Part shown: piece after piece, positions 54,179 through 64,000 of the stretch
Layout of the letters: each line of letters begins with the position of its first letter
How positions within the stretch are numbered: position 1 is the first letter of the stretch
Source: Hathewaya massiliensis
Lineage (GTDB): Bacteria > Bacillota > Clostridia > Clostridiales > Clostridiaceae
Length of the DNA stretch: 64,000 bases
Assembly: GCF_902143515.1 (NCBI RefSeq)
Contig: NZ_CABFVD010000001.1
Span: 1 to 64,000 of the forward strand
Reading direction: 5' to 3'
The notes under the pieces: generated by a model
The model's database searches: none
Seen by the model: the letters and a program-made list of their open reading frames with translations, nothing else
Told to the model about the DNA's origin: nothing
Translations under genes and position numbers: made by a program

Positions 54179-55426
54179 TTATATTTTACCTATATCATTT
54201 CTATAATAAATTCCTTCAAAGTCTATTTTAGAAATCTCATTATATGCTTTTTTCCTAGCTTCCTCTATGGTATCTCCCATTGCAACTAAGGCTAAAACTC
54301 TTCCCCCATTAGTTAAAAGCTCTTCTTTTGACCCCTTAACTCCTGCATGAAAAATCTTTCCTTCTAAATTATTTTCTATTTTTATAGGTAATCCTTTTTT
54401 ATAGGCTTTTGGATATCCTTTTGATGCAGCTATTATAGTGCATGCATTAGCATTTTTCCATAGTATTTTTTTATTTTTAAGTTGTTTTTCTAAGGCAGCT
54501 TCTATTAGTTCTACAAGGTCACTTTCCATAAGTGGAAGCACACATTCTGTCTCAGGGTCTCCCATTCTTACATTGTATTCTAAAAGATACGTCCCTTTTT
54601 TAGTTATCATAATTCCAAAGAAAATTACTCCTGTAAAGTCTAGGGATTCTTCTCTTATTCCTTTTAAAGTAGGCATCATTATGTTTTCCCTAAAATCTTC
54701 TAAAACCGCTTTTGTGCAATAAGGATTTGGTGCTATAACTCCCATGCCCCCTGTATTTGGACCCTTATTTCCATCTAAAAGTTGCTTATGATCCTTTGAT
54801 GATATAAATGGAATTATGGTTTCTCCATCAGTAATAGATAAAATTGAAGCTTCTACACCTTCTAAAAACTCTTCTATTACAATCTCCTTTGCTGCACCTT
54901 TAAATATGTCTTTTTCCATAAAATCTACAAGAGTTAGCTCTGCTTCTTTTTTGTCTTCACATATAACAACACCTTTTCCTGCTGCTAATCCATCTGCCTT
55001 TATAACTAGAGGATAGGTTGCTTTTTCTATGTATTTAAGAGCTTCATCCTTATTTGTAAAGGTTGCATATTCAGCAGTTTTTATTCCGTACTTTTTCATG
55101 AAATCCTTTGCATATACCTTGCTTCCCTCAAGCCTTGCACCTAGTTTTGAAGGTCCAAAAATTTTAAGTCCCTCATTTTTAAATAAATCCACTATTCCTT
55201 CACAAAGGGGTGCTTCTGGTCCTACTACAGTAAAATCTATATTATTATTCTTTGCAAAGTTTTTAATCTCTTCATTATTATTTAAATCTATAAGTTCACA
55301 TTTTTCTTCACTTAGCATGCCTGGGTTTCCTGGTGATACAAAGATTTTTTCTATCTTACTGCTTTGTGCAAGTTTCCATAAAAGAGCATGTTCTCTTCCA
55401 CCAGAGCCTATTAATAAAATTTTCAT
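54179..55426 (-). CDS. purD: phosphoribosylamine-glycine ligase
   Basis: The 415-residue ATP-grasp enzyme makes GAR, the second step of de novo purine synthesis. It opens with LLIGSGGREHALLWKLA. The ATP-grasp domain shows LVIKADGLAAGKGVVI near 140, NKGPNTGGMGVIAPNPY near 222 and EYNVRMGDPETECVLPLM near 279. Length is usual for the bacterial single-domain form. It is the last gene of the operon. Confidence 0.96.
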   Translation of the reverse strand: MKILLIGSGGREHALLWKLAQSSKIEKIFVSPGNPGMLSEEKCELIDLNNNEEIKNFAKNNNIDFTVVGPEAPLCEGIVDLFKNEGLKIFGPSKLGARLEGSKVYAKDFMKKYGIKTAEYATFTNKDEALKYIEKATYPLVIKADGLAAGKGVVICEDKKEAELTLVDFMEKDIFKGAAKEIVIEEFLEGVEASILSITDGETIIPFISSKDHKQLLDGNKGPNTGGMGVIAPNPYCTKAVLEDFRENIMMPTLKGIREESLDFTGVIFFGIMITKKGTYLLEYNVRMGDPETECVLPLMESDLVELIEAALEKQLKNKKILWKNANACTIIAASKGYPKAYKKGLPIKIENNLEGKIFHAGVKGSKEELLTNGGRVLALVAMGDTIEEARKKAYNEISKIDFEGIYYRNDIGKI

Positions 55427-55467
55427 ATAAATTCCCCCAAACTATTAGTATAATTTCATTCTACACC

Positions 55468-56973
55468 TTAATGTTTAAAATGTCTTATACCTGTAAATAC
55501 CATGGAAATTTCATGCTCATTACATGCTTTTATTGATTCCTCATCTCCACGAGAACCCCCTGGTTGAATTATAGCTTTAATATTATATTTATTAGCTTCA
55601 TCTACACAATCTCTAAATGGGAAGAATGCATCGGATGCAAGTACAACTCCATCTCCTGCTCTGTCTAAAGCCTCCATTGTAGCCCAAATTCTATTAACTT
55701 GGCCTCCTCCAATTCCCTTTGCCATACCATCTTTAACTACTACTATGGCATTGGACTTAACATATTTTACAACCTTCATACCAAAGATTAAATCCTTCAT
55801 TTCTTCTTCTGTTGGTGCTTTTTCTGTAACTACTTTTATATCCTCAATTAATTTGTTATCAGGGCTTTGTACTAATATTCCACCATCTACTTTTACAATT
55901 TCATTTTTATTTTCTTTCTTTATATCACATTTAATAACTCTTAGGTTCTTCTTACTTTTTAATACTTCTAAAGCTTCCTCTGTAAAGTCTGGTGCCATTA
56001 CAATTTCTAAAAATATTTTAACCATTTCCTCCGCACAAGCTTTGTCTACAGTTCTATTTAAAGCAACTATACCACCAAAAATTGAAACAGGATCACATTG
56101 AAAAGCTTTTGTATATATATCTTTTACAGAATCCCCGCATCTTTCTACAGCAACTCCACAAGGAGTATTGTGTTTTAGTGCACAACAAGCCCCTTCCTGA
56201 AATTCTGAAACTACTTTAAAAGCAATATCCATATCCTTTATATTATTATAGGATAATTCTTTTCCATTAAGTTGAGTGTAATTATTTATTAAACCTTCCC
56301 CTGTTGTATCTCTATATAGAGCTGCACTTTGATGAGGATTTTCTCCATATCTTAAATCCATAGCTTTTTCATAAGATAAAGATAAATAATTTGGGTACTC
56401 TTCTTCTAATAAAAAGTTACTAATTGCAGCATCATATGCAGAGGTTAAATTAAATACCTTTCCAGCTAGGTATCTTTTAGTCTCCATGGAAACCTCTTCA
56501 TTTTGTTCAATTTCTTCCATAACCTTTTTATAATCCTTGGTATCAGATACTACAACTACATCTCTAAAGTTTTTAGCCGCAGACCTAAGCATAGTAGGTC
56601 CTCCAATGTCTATAAATTCAATTTTTTCTTCAAAGTTTAAATCCTCTCTTACCTTTTCAAAGAAAGGATAAAGATTTACAATAACCATATCTATTGGTGT
56701 AATTTCAGTTTCCTTTATGGTATCCATATGATTATTGTTTTCTCTTATAGCTAAAATTCCCCCATGTATTTTAGGATGAAGAGTTTTAACTCTACCATCT
56801 AATATCTCTTTAAACCCTGTAACCTCTGAAACATCTATAACCTTTATACCATTTTCCTTTAAATGTTTAAAGGTTCCCCCTGTTGATACAATCTCAACTC
56901 CTCTATGTTCTAAAAACTTAGCAAGTTCTACTATTCCTTCTTTATAAAAAACACTAATTAAAGCTCTTTTCAT
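55468..56973 (-). CDS. purH: bifunctional AICAR formyltransferase/IMP cyclohydrolase
   Basis: The 501-residue enzyme catalyses the last two steps to IMP. The N-terminal cyclohydrolase (MGS-like, about 1-190) shows [16 protein letters not shown] and [10 protein letters not shown] at the start and [16 protein letters not shown] near 61. The C-terminal transferase shows [14 protein letters not shown] near 208, [11 protein letters not shown] near 259 with the catalytic Lys-His, and [10 protein letters not shown] near 449. It lies 27 bases after purN and 41 before purD. Confidence 0.96.
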   Translation of the reverse strand: MKRALISVFYKEGIVELAKFLEHRGVEIVSTGGTFKHLKENGIKVIDVSEVTGFKEILDGRVKTLHPKIHGGILAIRENNNHMDTIKETEITPIDMVIVNLYPFFEKVREDLNFEEKIEFIDIGGPTMLRSAAKNFRDVVVVSDTKDYKKVMEEIEQNEEVSMETKRYLAGKVFNLTSAYDAAISNFLLEEEYPNYLSLSYEKAMDLRYGENPHQSAALYRDTTGEGLINNYTQLNGKELSYNNIKDMDIAFKVVSEFQEGACCALKHNTPCGVAVERCGDSVKDIYTKAFQCDPVSIFGGIVALNRTVDKACAEEMVKIFLEIVMAPDFTEEALEVLKSKKNLRVIKCDIKKENKNEIVKVDGGILVQSPDNKLIEDIKVVTEKAPTEEEMKDLIFGMKVVKYVKSNAIVVVKDGMAKGIGGGQVNRIWATMEALDRAGDGVVLASDAFFPFRDCVDEANKYNIKAIIQPGGSRGDEESIKACNEHEISMVFTGIRHFKH

Positions 56974-57000
56974 AAACTTTCCCTCCTTATTAATTTATAA

Positions 57001-57624
57001 CTAGTTAAGGGTATGTTTTTTTAAAAATACTTTCCCCTCTTTTATTTCAATCTTACCTTCACTAATATATTTAATGGCTTCTGGAAGCGCCTTATGTTCT
57101 TCCACTAATACTCTTTTTTGAAGTTCTTCCCTAGTGTCCTCTGCATACACTGGTACAACTCTTTGGATTATAATATTCCCAGTATCAGTTCCTTCATCTA
57201 CAAAATGCACTGTGCATCCTGATACTTTAACCCCATACTCTAGAGCCTTTTCATGAACTCTTATTCCATACATTCCATTCCCACAAAAACTCGGAATTAA
57301 GGAAGGATGAATATTTATAATTCTCTGCTGAAATTTTTGAATAATCTCTCCTTTTAATATAGATAAAAATCCTGCAAGAACTATTAAATCTACTTTTCCA
57401 TGTAAAACTTCTAAAATTTTATCAGATAATTTTTCTCCATATTCTTTTTTATTAAAAATTAAGGTTTTTATATTATTATTTTCAGCTCTTTTAATTCCAT
57501 AAGCGTTTTTGTTGTCAGATATTACATATTCTATTTTGCAATTTAAATATCCAGCATTAATACTATCTATAATAGACTGAAGGTTACTCCCCCCTCCAGA
57601 TATTAAAACCGCTATTTTAAACAA
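57001..57624 (-). CDS. purN: phosphoribosylglycinamide formyltransferase, folate type
   Basis: The 207-residue enzyme transfers formyl from formyltetrahydrofolate to GAR. It has AVLISGGGSNLQSII at the start, LVLAGFLSIL near 86, INIHPSLIPSF near 105 with the catalytic His, and VDEGTDTGNII near 143 with the catalytic Asp. Its start overlaps the purM end by 13 bases, indicating coupling. Confidence 0.96.
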   Translation of the reverse strand: MFKIAVLISGGGSNLQSIIDSINAGYLNCKIEYVISDNKNAYGIKRAENNNIKTLIFNKKEYGEKLSDKILEVLHGKVDLIVLAGFLSILKGEIIQKFQQRIINIHPSLIPSFCGNGMYGIRVHEKALEYGVKVSGCTVHFVDEGTDTGNIIIQRVVPVYAEDTREELQKRVLVEEHKALPEAIKYISEGKIEIKEGKVFLKKHTLN

Positions 57625-58607
57625 ACTCCTGCACCTCCAGCTTTAACATATCCAATTTCATATGCCTTTTCTCCTAGAGTTTCAAGTAAGTTTTTAACAC
57701 CTTCTACTTCCTCTTTTTTAACACATAATACAAAACCTATACCCATATTAAAGGTATTAAACATATGATTTTCATCTACACCTTTTTCCATTATTCTTTT
57801 AAATATTTCTGGAACTTTAAAGCTATTTTTCTCTATAACAGCTGTGAATTCTCCTTTAAACATCCTTGGAATATTCTCATAAAATCCTCCACCTGTAACA
57901 TGAGCCATACCCCTTATTTCATGTTTTTTCATAACTTCTAATATAGGTTTTACATATATTTTAGTTGGAGTTAAAAGTTCTTCCCCTACTGGTCTTCCGT
58001 TAAAATCCTCATTAAGATCAGGAAATACCTTTCTAACAAGAGAATATCCATTACTGTGAACTCCTGATGATGCTATTCCAATAAGTGCATCTCCCTCTTC
58101 TATTTTACTTCCATCGATTATATTTTTCTTATCTACAATTCCTACTGCAAATCCTGCAAGATCATATTCTCCGTCTCTATAAAAACCTGGCATTTCAGCA
58201 GTTTCTCCTCCAATTAATGCTGATGCTGATTGAATACATCCTTCCGATACTCCACTTACTATTTCAGCTGCAACCTCAGATTCTAGCTTTCCACAAGCTA
58301 AATAATCAAGGAAAAACAATGGTTTTGCTCCATGACATAAAATATCATTTACACACATAGCAACACAATCTATTCCTATGGTATTGTATTTTTTTAATCT
58401 AAAAGCTATATCAAGTTTAGTTCCAACACCATCAGTTCCTGAAACAAGTACAGGTTCCTCATAGCCTTTACCAAGTTCAAACATCCCAGCAAAACTTCCA
58501 ATATTATTTAAAACTCCCTTTGTATAAGTTTTTTCTGTATATTCCTTTATTAACTTTACTGCCTTATATCCTTCTTCTATATTAACCCCAGCTTGTTTAT
58601 AATCCAT
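57612..58607 (-). CDS. purM: phosphoribosylformylglycinamidine cyclo-ligase
   Basis: The 331-residue AIR synthetase begins DYKQAGVNIEEGYKAVK and has VSGTDGVGTKLDIAF near 58. CVAMCVNDILCHGAKPLFFL near 80, GGETAEMPGFY near 137 and GMAHVTGGGFYENIPRM near 239 follow. It converts FGAM to AIR with ATP. A dispersed repeat separates it from purF. Confidence 0.96.
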   Translation of the reverse strand: MDYKQAGVNIEEGYKAVKLIKEYTEKTYTKGVLNNIGSFAGMFELGKGYEEPVLVSGTDGVGTKLDIAFRLKKYNTIGIDCVAMCVNDILCHGAKPLFFLDYLACGKLESEVAAEIVSGVSEGCIQSASALIGGETAEMPGFYRDGEYDLAGFAVGIVDKKNIIDGSKIEEGDALIGIASSGVHSNGYSLVRKVFPDLNEDFNGRPVGEELLTPTKIYVKPILEVMKKHEIRGMAHVTGGGFYENIPRMFKGEFTAVIEKNSFKVPEIFKRIMEKGVDENHMFNTFNMGIGFVLCVKKEEVEGVKNLLETLGEKAYEIGYVKAGGAGVCLK

Positions 58608-58640
58608 TTTAACAATCCCCTTTCTAATTATATATATCTA

Positions 58641-58692
58641 AGTGAATCAGTGATGAAGTGACTTTCATATGAACATTCTATCTGAAACAGCC
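58641..58692 (+). repeat. dispersed repeat, copy C, between purF and purM
   Basis: AGTGAATCAGTGATGA and the following TGACTTTCATATGAACATT match 5744-5792 with only one or two single-base indels. Here the repeat fills the purF-purM junction of the purine operon and touches the purF stop codon. Confidence 0.65.
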
Positions 58693-60128
58693 TACTTTAT
58701 TGGTGCTGATATTGGATATATACCATTAAAGCATCCTAGGCAAAAACCTAACTCATTGTGACATTCTTTACTTAAACACTGAAGTAATCCATCTATACTT
58801 AAATATCCTAAGGTATCTGCTCCAATTTCTTCTCTAATAGCTTCAATATCATTATTTGCACCTATAAGATCCTTCCTATATGGTGTATCTATTCCAAAAT
58901 AACAAGAACTATTAACTACTGGTGAAGATACTCTAAAGTGAACTTCCTTTGCACCTGCATTTTTTAAAATTTGTATTATTTTTTTACTTGTAGTTCCCCT
59001 TACAATAGAGTCATCTATTAAAATCACTCTCTTTCCTTGAACCACTTCTTTTAATGCATTAAGCTTAACTGTAACTGCTCTCTCTCTGAGTTCCTGAGTA
59101 GGTTTTATAAAAGTTCTTCCTACATATCTATTTTTAATAAGCCCCATATCAAATGGTATTCCAGAGACCCTAGAATATCCTATAGCTGCTGGGATTCCTG
59201 AATCTGGAACTCCAATTACTACATCTGCTTCTACTGGTGCCTCTTCAAATAATTTCTTACCAGTTTCTACTCTTGCACTATTTACACTTATACCATCTAT
59301 AACACTATCTGGCCTTGCAAAATAAATATATTCAAAGGCACAAGTGGCTCTTTTACTCTTTTCAGCAAAGTTTATAGATTTTATTCCCTCTTTATTTATT
59401 ATTATTATTTCTCCTGGTTCCACATCTCTTATAAATTCAGCACCTGTAGTATCAAGGGCACAACTTTCAGAGCTTATAACATAACTTTCTCCAATTTTTC
59501 CTATGCAAAGTGGTCTAATACCATGGGGATCACGAACACCTATAAGTTCATCTTTAGTTAAGATCACAATTCCATAAGAACCTTTTATGGCTTGTACAGT
59601 ATCTACAACGGCATCTTCTATTCCCTTTTTAGCTCCTCTAGATATTAAATTTAATATGACTTCTGAATCTATTGAAGTTTGAAAAACACAACCACAATCC
59701 TCTAATAATTCTCTTATAACTTCTGCATTAACTAAGTTTCCATTATGGGCCATGGCAATATCTCCAAGTTTAAATCTCCCTAAAACTGGCTGTGCATTTT
59801 TAAGAGAGCTTTCTCCTGCTGTAGAATACCTAACATGCCCTATGGCTGATCTACCTTTCATAGAATTTAATATATTTTCATTAAAAATTTCTGACACTAA
59901 ACCCATGCCCTTATGGCACATCATCTCTTTTTCATTACAAGAAGATGTTACAATACCTGCACTTTCTTGTCCCCTATGTTGAAGGGCATATAGACCATAA
60001 TAAGTAAGTCTTGCTACATCTAAATTTTCATCCTTTGAAAATATACCATAAACTCCACACTCATCATGAAACTTATCATCTAACTCATCATCATATATAC
60101 TGCACCCGTATTCTTTATTTTTCAACAT
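58692..60128 (-). CDS. purF: amidophosphoribosyltransferase
   Basis: The 478-residue enzyme is the committed step of purine synthesis. A short propeptide precedes the nucleophile cysteine in HDECGVYGIF near 24, followed by the Ntn glutaminase domain (YGLYALQHRGQESAGIV near 44, VRYSTAGESS near 95). The phosphoribosyltransferase domain holds VILIDDSIVRGTTSKK near 366. Cysteines near the C-terminus (CLSKECHNELGFCLGCFNG) fit the [4Fe-4S] form of the Bacillus type. ATG 60128 follows GGGGAGAAG; an ATG at 60143 lies upstream of that site. Confidence 0.96.
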   Translation of the reverse strand: MLKNKEYGCSIYDDELDDKFHDECGVYGIFSKDENLDVARLTYYGLYALQHRGQESAGIVTSSCNEKEMMCHKGMGLVSEIFNENILNSMKGRSAIGHVRYSTAGESSLKNAQPVLGRFKLGDIAMAHNGNLVNAEVIRELLEDCGCVFQTSIDSEVILNLISRGAKKGIEDAVVDTVQAIKGSYGIVILTKDELIGVRDPHGIRPLCIGKIGESYVISSESCALDTTGAEFIRDVEPGEIIIINKEGIKSINFAEKSKRATCAFEYIYFARPDSVIDGISVNSARVETGKKLFEEAPVEADVVIGVPDSGIPAAIGYSRVSGIPFDMGLIKNRYVGRTFIKPTQELRERAVTVKLNALKEVVQGKRVILIDDSIVRGTTSKKIIQILKNAGAKEVHFRVSSPVVNSSCYFGIDTPYRKDLIGANNDIEAIREEIGADTLGYLSIDGLLQCLSKECHNELGFCLGCFNGIYPISAPIK

Positions 60129-60196
60129 GAACTTCTCCCCCATAAATTAATTTTAAATCCAATATAGAAAGCTATGTAATATTCTCTTTAGTTTAA

Positions 60197-60230
60197 TATG
60201 TCATAGGAAGTCTAAACTTCCTATGACATA
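60197..60230 (-). terminator. perfect hairpin between purC and purF
   Basis: TATGTCATAGGAAG (60197-60210) and CTTCCTATGACATA (60217-60230) form a 14-bp stem with a 6-base loop. There is no T run on the minus strand, so it may be a pause, processing or mRNA-stability element. A second weaker hairpin (GCTCTAAT 60249-60256 with ATTAGAGC 60283-60290) follows. Confidence 0.5.
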
Positions 60231-60318
60231 TCTATACCATGACTATCCGCTCTAATTCTCTAAACTTCTTTAAAGTTCCAGTATTAGAGCTAATATATAT
60301 CCGAATAAGGATTCCTAA

Positions 60319-61023
60319 TTATTTTTGCATTCTATTTAATATTTCCTTATAGCCTTCTACTAAATCTCCAAGCTCTCTTCTAAATCTATCCTTATCTAAT
60401 TTTACCCCTGTATTCACATCCCAAAATCTACATGTATCTGGAGATATTTCATCTGCTAAAACTATTTCACCATTTATTTTGCCAAACTCTAATTTAAAAT
60501 CTATTAGTTTTATGTCCTGTTTTAAGAAAAATTCTTTTAAGATTTCATTTACTTTTGAAGCCTGTGAATATATGTATTCTAACTCCTCAAAAGTTGTAAT
60601 CCCCATAGCAACAGCATGATAGTCATTCATTAATGGGTCTCCTAAATCATCATTTTTATAGCTTAATTCTAAAACCGTAGTTTTAAGCTCTGTTCCTTCT
60701 GTAATACCATATCTTTTAGCCATGCTTCCTGCAGCTACATTTCTTACTATAACCTCAAGTGGAATTATATCTACTTTCTTACAAAGTTGTTCTCTCTCAT
60801 TTAATTTTTTTATAAAATGAGTCTTAAGCCCTTTTTCATGTAATAATTCAAATATCATTGATGTTATAGCATTATTTAAAATTCCCTTTTCATTTATAGT
60901 AGCCTTTTTTTCTCCATTAAATGCTGTAGCATCATCTTTGTAATAAACTATAACTTCATCCTTTACATCTGTCTTAAATATTTTTTTAGCTTTGCCCTCA
61001 TATAATTGTTCTAATTTTTCCAT
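60319..61023 (-). CDS. purC: SAICAR synthetase
   Basis: The 234-residue enzyme joins aspartate to CAIR. It begins [16 protein letters not shown] (ATP loop) and has [13 protein letters not shown] near 35. [20 protein letters not shown] near 87, [12 protein letters not shown] near 171 and [15 protein letters not shown] near 188 follow. Its ATG overlaps the purE stop by one base. Confidence 0.97.
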   Translation of the reverse strand: MEKLEQLYEGKAKKIFKTDVKDEVIVYYKDDATAFNGEKKATINEKGILNNAITSMIFELLHEKGLKTHFIKKLNEREQLCKKVDIIPLEVIVRNVAAGSMAKRYGITEGTELKTTVLELSYKNDDLGDPLMNDYHAVAMGITTFEELEYIYSQASKVNEILKEFFLKQDIKLIDFKLEFGKINGEIVLADEISPDTCRFWDVNTGVKLDKDRFRRELGDLVEGYKEILNRMQK

Positions 61024-61502
61024 TATAATTCAACCCCTTTTTCACTTTCTTTAATAAAGTTTTCTTTCATTTCTTTTCTAAAATTTAAAAGTCTTTCTTT
61101 AAGTTCTGGATATTTAATTGAAAGTATTTCTACTGCAAGCATCCCAGCATTGTAGCTATTATTTATACCTACTGTAGCTACTGGAATAGATTTAGGCATC
61201 TGAACTATAGATAATAAGGCATCCATTCCTTCAACAGCAGCCTTAATTGGAACTCCTATTACAGGAAGTACAGTCTTAGATGCTATAACCCCTGGTAGAT
61301 GAGCTGCAAGACCTGCCCCTGCTATAATACATTCAAAGCCCTCATTTTCTAATTCTTTTAAAACTTCCTCTAATCTTTCTGGAACTCTGTGTGCTGAAAG
61401 TACAAATGCTTTATATTCCACATTGAATTCTTTTAATGCTTTTGCCGCATTTTTCATAACTTCTGTGTCAGATTTACTGCCGAAAATTATTGCAACCTTC
61501 AT
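61023..61502 (-). CDS. purE: N5-CAIR mutase
   Basis: The 159-residue class I PurE has [20 protein letters not shown] at the start, [11 protein letters not shown] near 38 and [15 protein letters not shown] near 61. [17 protein letters not shown] near 111 follows. A class I PurE usually works with PurK, which is not in this window. It is co-transcribed with purC. Confidence 0.96.
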   Translation of the reverse strand: MKVAIIFGSKSDTEVMKNAAKALKEFNVEYKAFVLSAHRVPERLEEVLKELENEGFECIIAGAGLAAHLPGVIASKTVLPVIGVPIKAAVEGMDALLSIVQMPKSIPVATVGINNSYNAGMLAVEILSIKYPELKERLLNFRKEMKENFIKESEKGVEL

Positions 61503-61548
61503 AAATATTTTCCCCCTTAAACTAAGTTAAATTTGGATATAGTGTGAA

Positions 61549-61579
61549 AATCCCCATCTTAGAATTTATGATGGGGATT
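61549..61579 (-). terminator. hairpin between purL and purE
   Basis: AATCCCCATC (61549-61558) and GATGGGGATT (61570-61579) form a perfect 10-bp stem. The minus strand continues TTTCAC, only a weak U tract, so partial termination is possible. No purine riboswitch was seen here. Confidence 0.5.
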
Positions 61580-61633
61580 AAATTTAATCCATCATAATTC
61601 CTAATAGTCAAAGATTTAAGATCTTTAGCCCTA

Positions 61634-64000
61634 TTATTTGAAGTATTCAATTCCTGATTTAAATAACTTTTGATCATAATCTCCAATTACATTTTTATAT
61701 AAACCATTTCCTATTCTTTCGGAGTGTCCCATTTTTCCAAGTACCCTTCCATCTGGGCTTGTAATACCTTCAATAGCCATTACAGAGCCATTAGGGTTGT
61801 ATCTAATATCGTAGGTTGGTTTTCCCTCTAAGTCCACATACTGAGTTGCAACTTGTCCTTTTGCAAATAAATCTAAAACCATATCTTCTGTAGCATAGAA
61901 TCTTCCCTCACCATGTGATAAAGGCATTTTGTGTACATCACCTTCATTAACCAAACTAAACCAAGGAGATTTTGTAGATACTACTTTTGTATTTGTAATA
62001 CAGGATATATGTCTTCCTATGGCATTAAAAGTTAGAGTTGGAGCCTCTTCTTTTATATCCACAATATCACCATATGGAACTAAGCCTAGTTTAATTAAAG
62101 CCTGGAATCCATTACAAATTCCTAAGATTAACCCATCTCTCACATTTAAAAGTTCGCGTATAGCTTCCTTTATACTTTCATTTCTAAATACTGTTGCTAT
62201 AAACTTACCAGAACCATCAGGTTCATCCCCTGCACTAAATCCTCCTGGAATCATTACGATTTGGCTTTCTTTTATAAGCCTTGTGATCTCCACTATGGAT
62301 TCCTTTATTTTATTTTCATTCATATTATTGAATACAAATAGCTCCGTATCCCCGCCCGCTTCTTCAAAAGCTCTCATACAGTCATATTCACAGTTAGTAC
62401 CAGGGAATACAGGAATTAAAACCTTAGGTCTTACATCTTTAATTAGTAGGTTACTTTTTTTGTTATATGCTTTTCCTATAAACTCAGGTTCATCTATGTG
62501 AAGTTTTAAAAGGTCGTTTTCTTCGGTATAATTTGTTTTAAATGTACTTTCTAACGGACTATACCATGCTTTTATAGCCTCATCTATAAGGACTTTTTCC
62601 TTATTATCTAATATTATCTCTTGTTCTTTTACTGTATTTCCTATAACTTCATAAGAGATTTCCTTTGATTTTTCTAATATGCTTATATCACCTTTAAACT
62701 CTGCTAAAATAGCACCATATTCACTACTAAAGATTTCTTCTTTATTGTAAGAATCCTTGAATTTAAATCCTACTTTATTTCCAAAACACATTTTAGCTAT
62801 GATTTCAGCTAAACCACCATATTTAACTGAAGATGCTGATATTATTTCTCCCTTTTTTATCATCTTGTTTATAAATTTAAAATTATCTTTCAAGGTTTCA
62901 AAAGAAGGAACTCCCTTTTCATCAAAATTACTTTTGAATAGTACAACATGGCTGTTTTCTTTTTTAAATTCTGGGGTAATGACCTCATGAATATTAGCAT
63001 AGGTAACAGCAAAGGAAATTAAGGTTGGTGGAACGTTTATATCTTTAAAGGTTCCTGACATACTATCCTTCCCACCTATGGCTGCTATCTCAAGTTTATC
63101 TTGTACATAAAGTCCTCCTAACAATGCTGAAAATGGTTTTCCCCATTTCTCTGGATCTTCTCCTAGCTTTTCAAAATACTCTTGAAAAGAAAGTCTTATT
63201 TTTCTGTAGTCTCCTCCACTTGCAACTATTTTAGCTACAGACTCAATTACTGCACACATAGCTCCATGGAAAGGACTCCATTTACCTATTTTAGGATTAT
63301 ACCCATAGGACATTAAAGAAGCTGTTGAGGTATCTCCATTTAAAACTGGAATTTTTGCTGCCATGGCTTCGTTTGGTGTTAATTGATATTTTCCTCCAAA
63401 AGGCATAAATACTGTTCCTGCACCAACAGTGCTATCAAACATCTCTACTAATCCTTTTTGTGAGCATACATTTAAATCTCTTAAGTTTTCTAAAAATCCT
63501 TCTCTTAAGCTTTTATTTCTAAAGATTTCTCTTCTCTTATTGAAATAACTTTCCTTATGTGGTGCAGATACCTTTATTTTTGTAAACTGTTTTGCTCCAT
63601 TAGTATCTAAAAATTCTCTACATAAGTCTAAAATAACCTGATCTTTCCACTTCATAACAACTCTTTTCTCTTCTGTAACTTCTGCAACTACTGTAGCTTC
63701 TAAATTTTCTTTTTCTGCATAGCCTATAAATCTTTCTGCATCCTCTTCACTTACTACTACAGCCATTCTTTCTTGTGATTCTGATATAGCAAGTTCTGTT
63801 CCATCTAAACCTTCATATTTTTTAGGAACTTTATCTAAATCTATAAATAAACCTTCAGCAAGTTCTCCTATAGCAACAGAAACTCCACCTGCGCCAAAGT
63901 CATTACATTTTTTTATCATAGTTGTTACTTTATTGTCTCTAAAAAGTCTTTGTATTTTTCTTTCTGTAGGAGCATTTCCCTTTTGAACCTCAGCTCCACA
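61634..64000 (-). CDS. purL: phosphoribosylformylglycinamidine synthase, large form, partial
   Basis: About 788 codons of the C-terminal part are present; the gene runs off the right edge. The frame continues above the internal Met at 63919 with KGNAPTERKIQRLFRD, so that Met is not the start. Seen are CNDFGAGGVSVAIGELAEGL, TPNEAMAAKIPVLNGDTSTA and GGKDSMSGTFKDINVPPTL. A C-terminal class I glutaminase follows, with VFPGTNCEYDC, ICNGFQALIKLG (catalytic Cys) and PLSHGEGRFY (His). One chain holding synthase and glutaminase matches the clostridial and enteric large PurL type. Confidence 0.95.
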   Translation of the reverse strand, partial: CGAEVQKGNAPTERKIQRLFRDNKVTTMIKKCNDFGAGGVSVAIGELAEGLFIDLDKVPKKYEGLDGTELAISESQERMAVVVSEEDAERFIGYAEKENLEATVVAEVTEEKRVVMKWKDQVILDLCREFLDTNGAKQFTKIKVSAPHKESYFNKRREIFRNKSLREGFLENLRDLNVCSQKGLVEMFDSTVGAGTVFMPFGGKYQLTPNEAMAAKIPVLNGDTSTASLMSYGYNPKIGKWSPFHGAMCAVIESVAKIVASGGDYRKIRLSFQEYFEKLGEDPEKWGKPFSALLGGLYVQDKLEIAAIGGKDSMSGTFKDINVPPTLISFAVTYANIHEVITPEFKKENSHVVLFKSNFDEKGVPSFETLKDNFKFINKMIKKGEIISASSVKYGGLAEIIAKMCFGNKVGFKFKDSYNKEEIFSSEYGAILAEFKGDISILEKSKEISYEVIGNTVKEQEIILDNKEKVLIDEAIKAWYSPLESTFKTNYTEENDLLKLHIDEPEFIGKAYNKKSNLLIKDVRPKVLIPVFPGTNCEYDCMRAFEEAGGDTELFVFNNMNENKIKESIVEITRLIKESQIVMIPGGFSAGDEPDGSGKFIATVFRNESIKEAIRELLNVRDGLILGICNGFQALIKLGLVPYGDIVDIKEEAPTLTFNAIGRHISCITNTKVVSTKSPWFSLVNEGDVHKMPLSHGEGRFYATEDMVLDLFAKGQVATQYVDLEGKPTYDIRYNPNGSVMAIEGITSPDGRVLGKMGHSERIGNGLYKNVIGDYDQKLFKSGIEYFK

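Noticed and set aside
61503-61633. Purine (guanine) riboswitch before purE
   Set aside because: The gap holds only a short hairpin. Transcription comes from purL, so any riboswitch would lie beyond the right edge.

Overview
The window is AT-rich, low-GC DNA with strong GGAGG-type ribosome binding sites. It carries a zinc phospholipase C, a rubrerythrin-like protein, a [NiFe] hydrogenase operon and an unlinked-looking but contiguous purine operon. Together these point to an anaerobic Clostridium (sensu stricto) chromosome. I cannot fix the species from sequence alone. No rRNA, tRNA or CRISPR array was recognised.

Layout. 0.1-3.8 kb: a fused phospholipase D-nuclease/helicase followed by a stub of a type IIG restriction-methylase, which looks like a broken defence locus. 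4.2-5.5 kb: 23S rRNA m5U methyltransferase. 5.9-7.4 kb: a complete IS4-superfamily insertion sequence. 7.4-11.1 kb: a three-gene iron(III)-type ABC importer. 11.5-12.2 kb: a PHP phosphoesterase behind a possibly structured leader. 12.3-13.7 kb: a second complete IS with a 9-bp target duplication. 14.1-18.2 kb: secreted phospholipase C, ferritin-like protein, a chemoreceptor and an SdpI-like membrane protein. 18.4-37.9 kb: an accessory region of about twenty short genes, nearly all on the minus strand and mostly with their own spacing. They are GNAT acetyltransferases, SAM methyltransferases, HAD hydrolases, a ClbS-like protein, a nucleotidyltransferase, a kinase and a phosphotransferase, with several decayed copies and a third complete IS (8-bp target duplication).

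38.0-41.9 kb: a heterodimeric ABC exporter. It is preceded by a strong promoter, a 35-residue leader peptide and three stacked hairpins ending in a terminator, the layout of a ribosome-controlled attenuator. 42.0-45.3 kb: Xaa-Pro aminopeptidase, a TSUP transporter and a DUF523/DUF1722 protein. 45.4-54.0 kb: a [NiFe] hydrogenase operon (small subunit, large subunit, protease, cytochrome b5-like protein, short HypA-like protein, HypF, HypC, HypD, HypE). Its HypF lacks the N-terminal acylphosphatase and zinc-finger domains. Its small subunit lacks a Tat signal and one usual proximal-cluster cysteine. Upstream lies a decayed second copy of part of the maturation cluster. 54.2-64.0 kb: the de novo purine operon, transcribed purL-purE-purC-purF-purM-purN-purH-purD, with purL running off the right edge.

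The most interesting observations are the attenuator with leader peptide, the unusual hydrogenase set (minimal HypF, zinc-less HypA-like pair, altered small subunit, b5-like partner), the relic duplicate of that cluster, and the ribosome-site-sequestering hairpins shared by all three insertion sequences.
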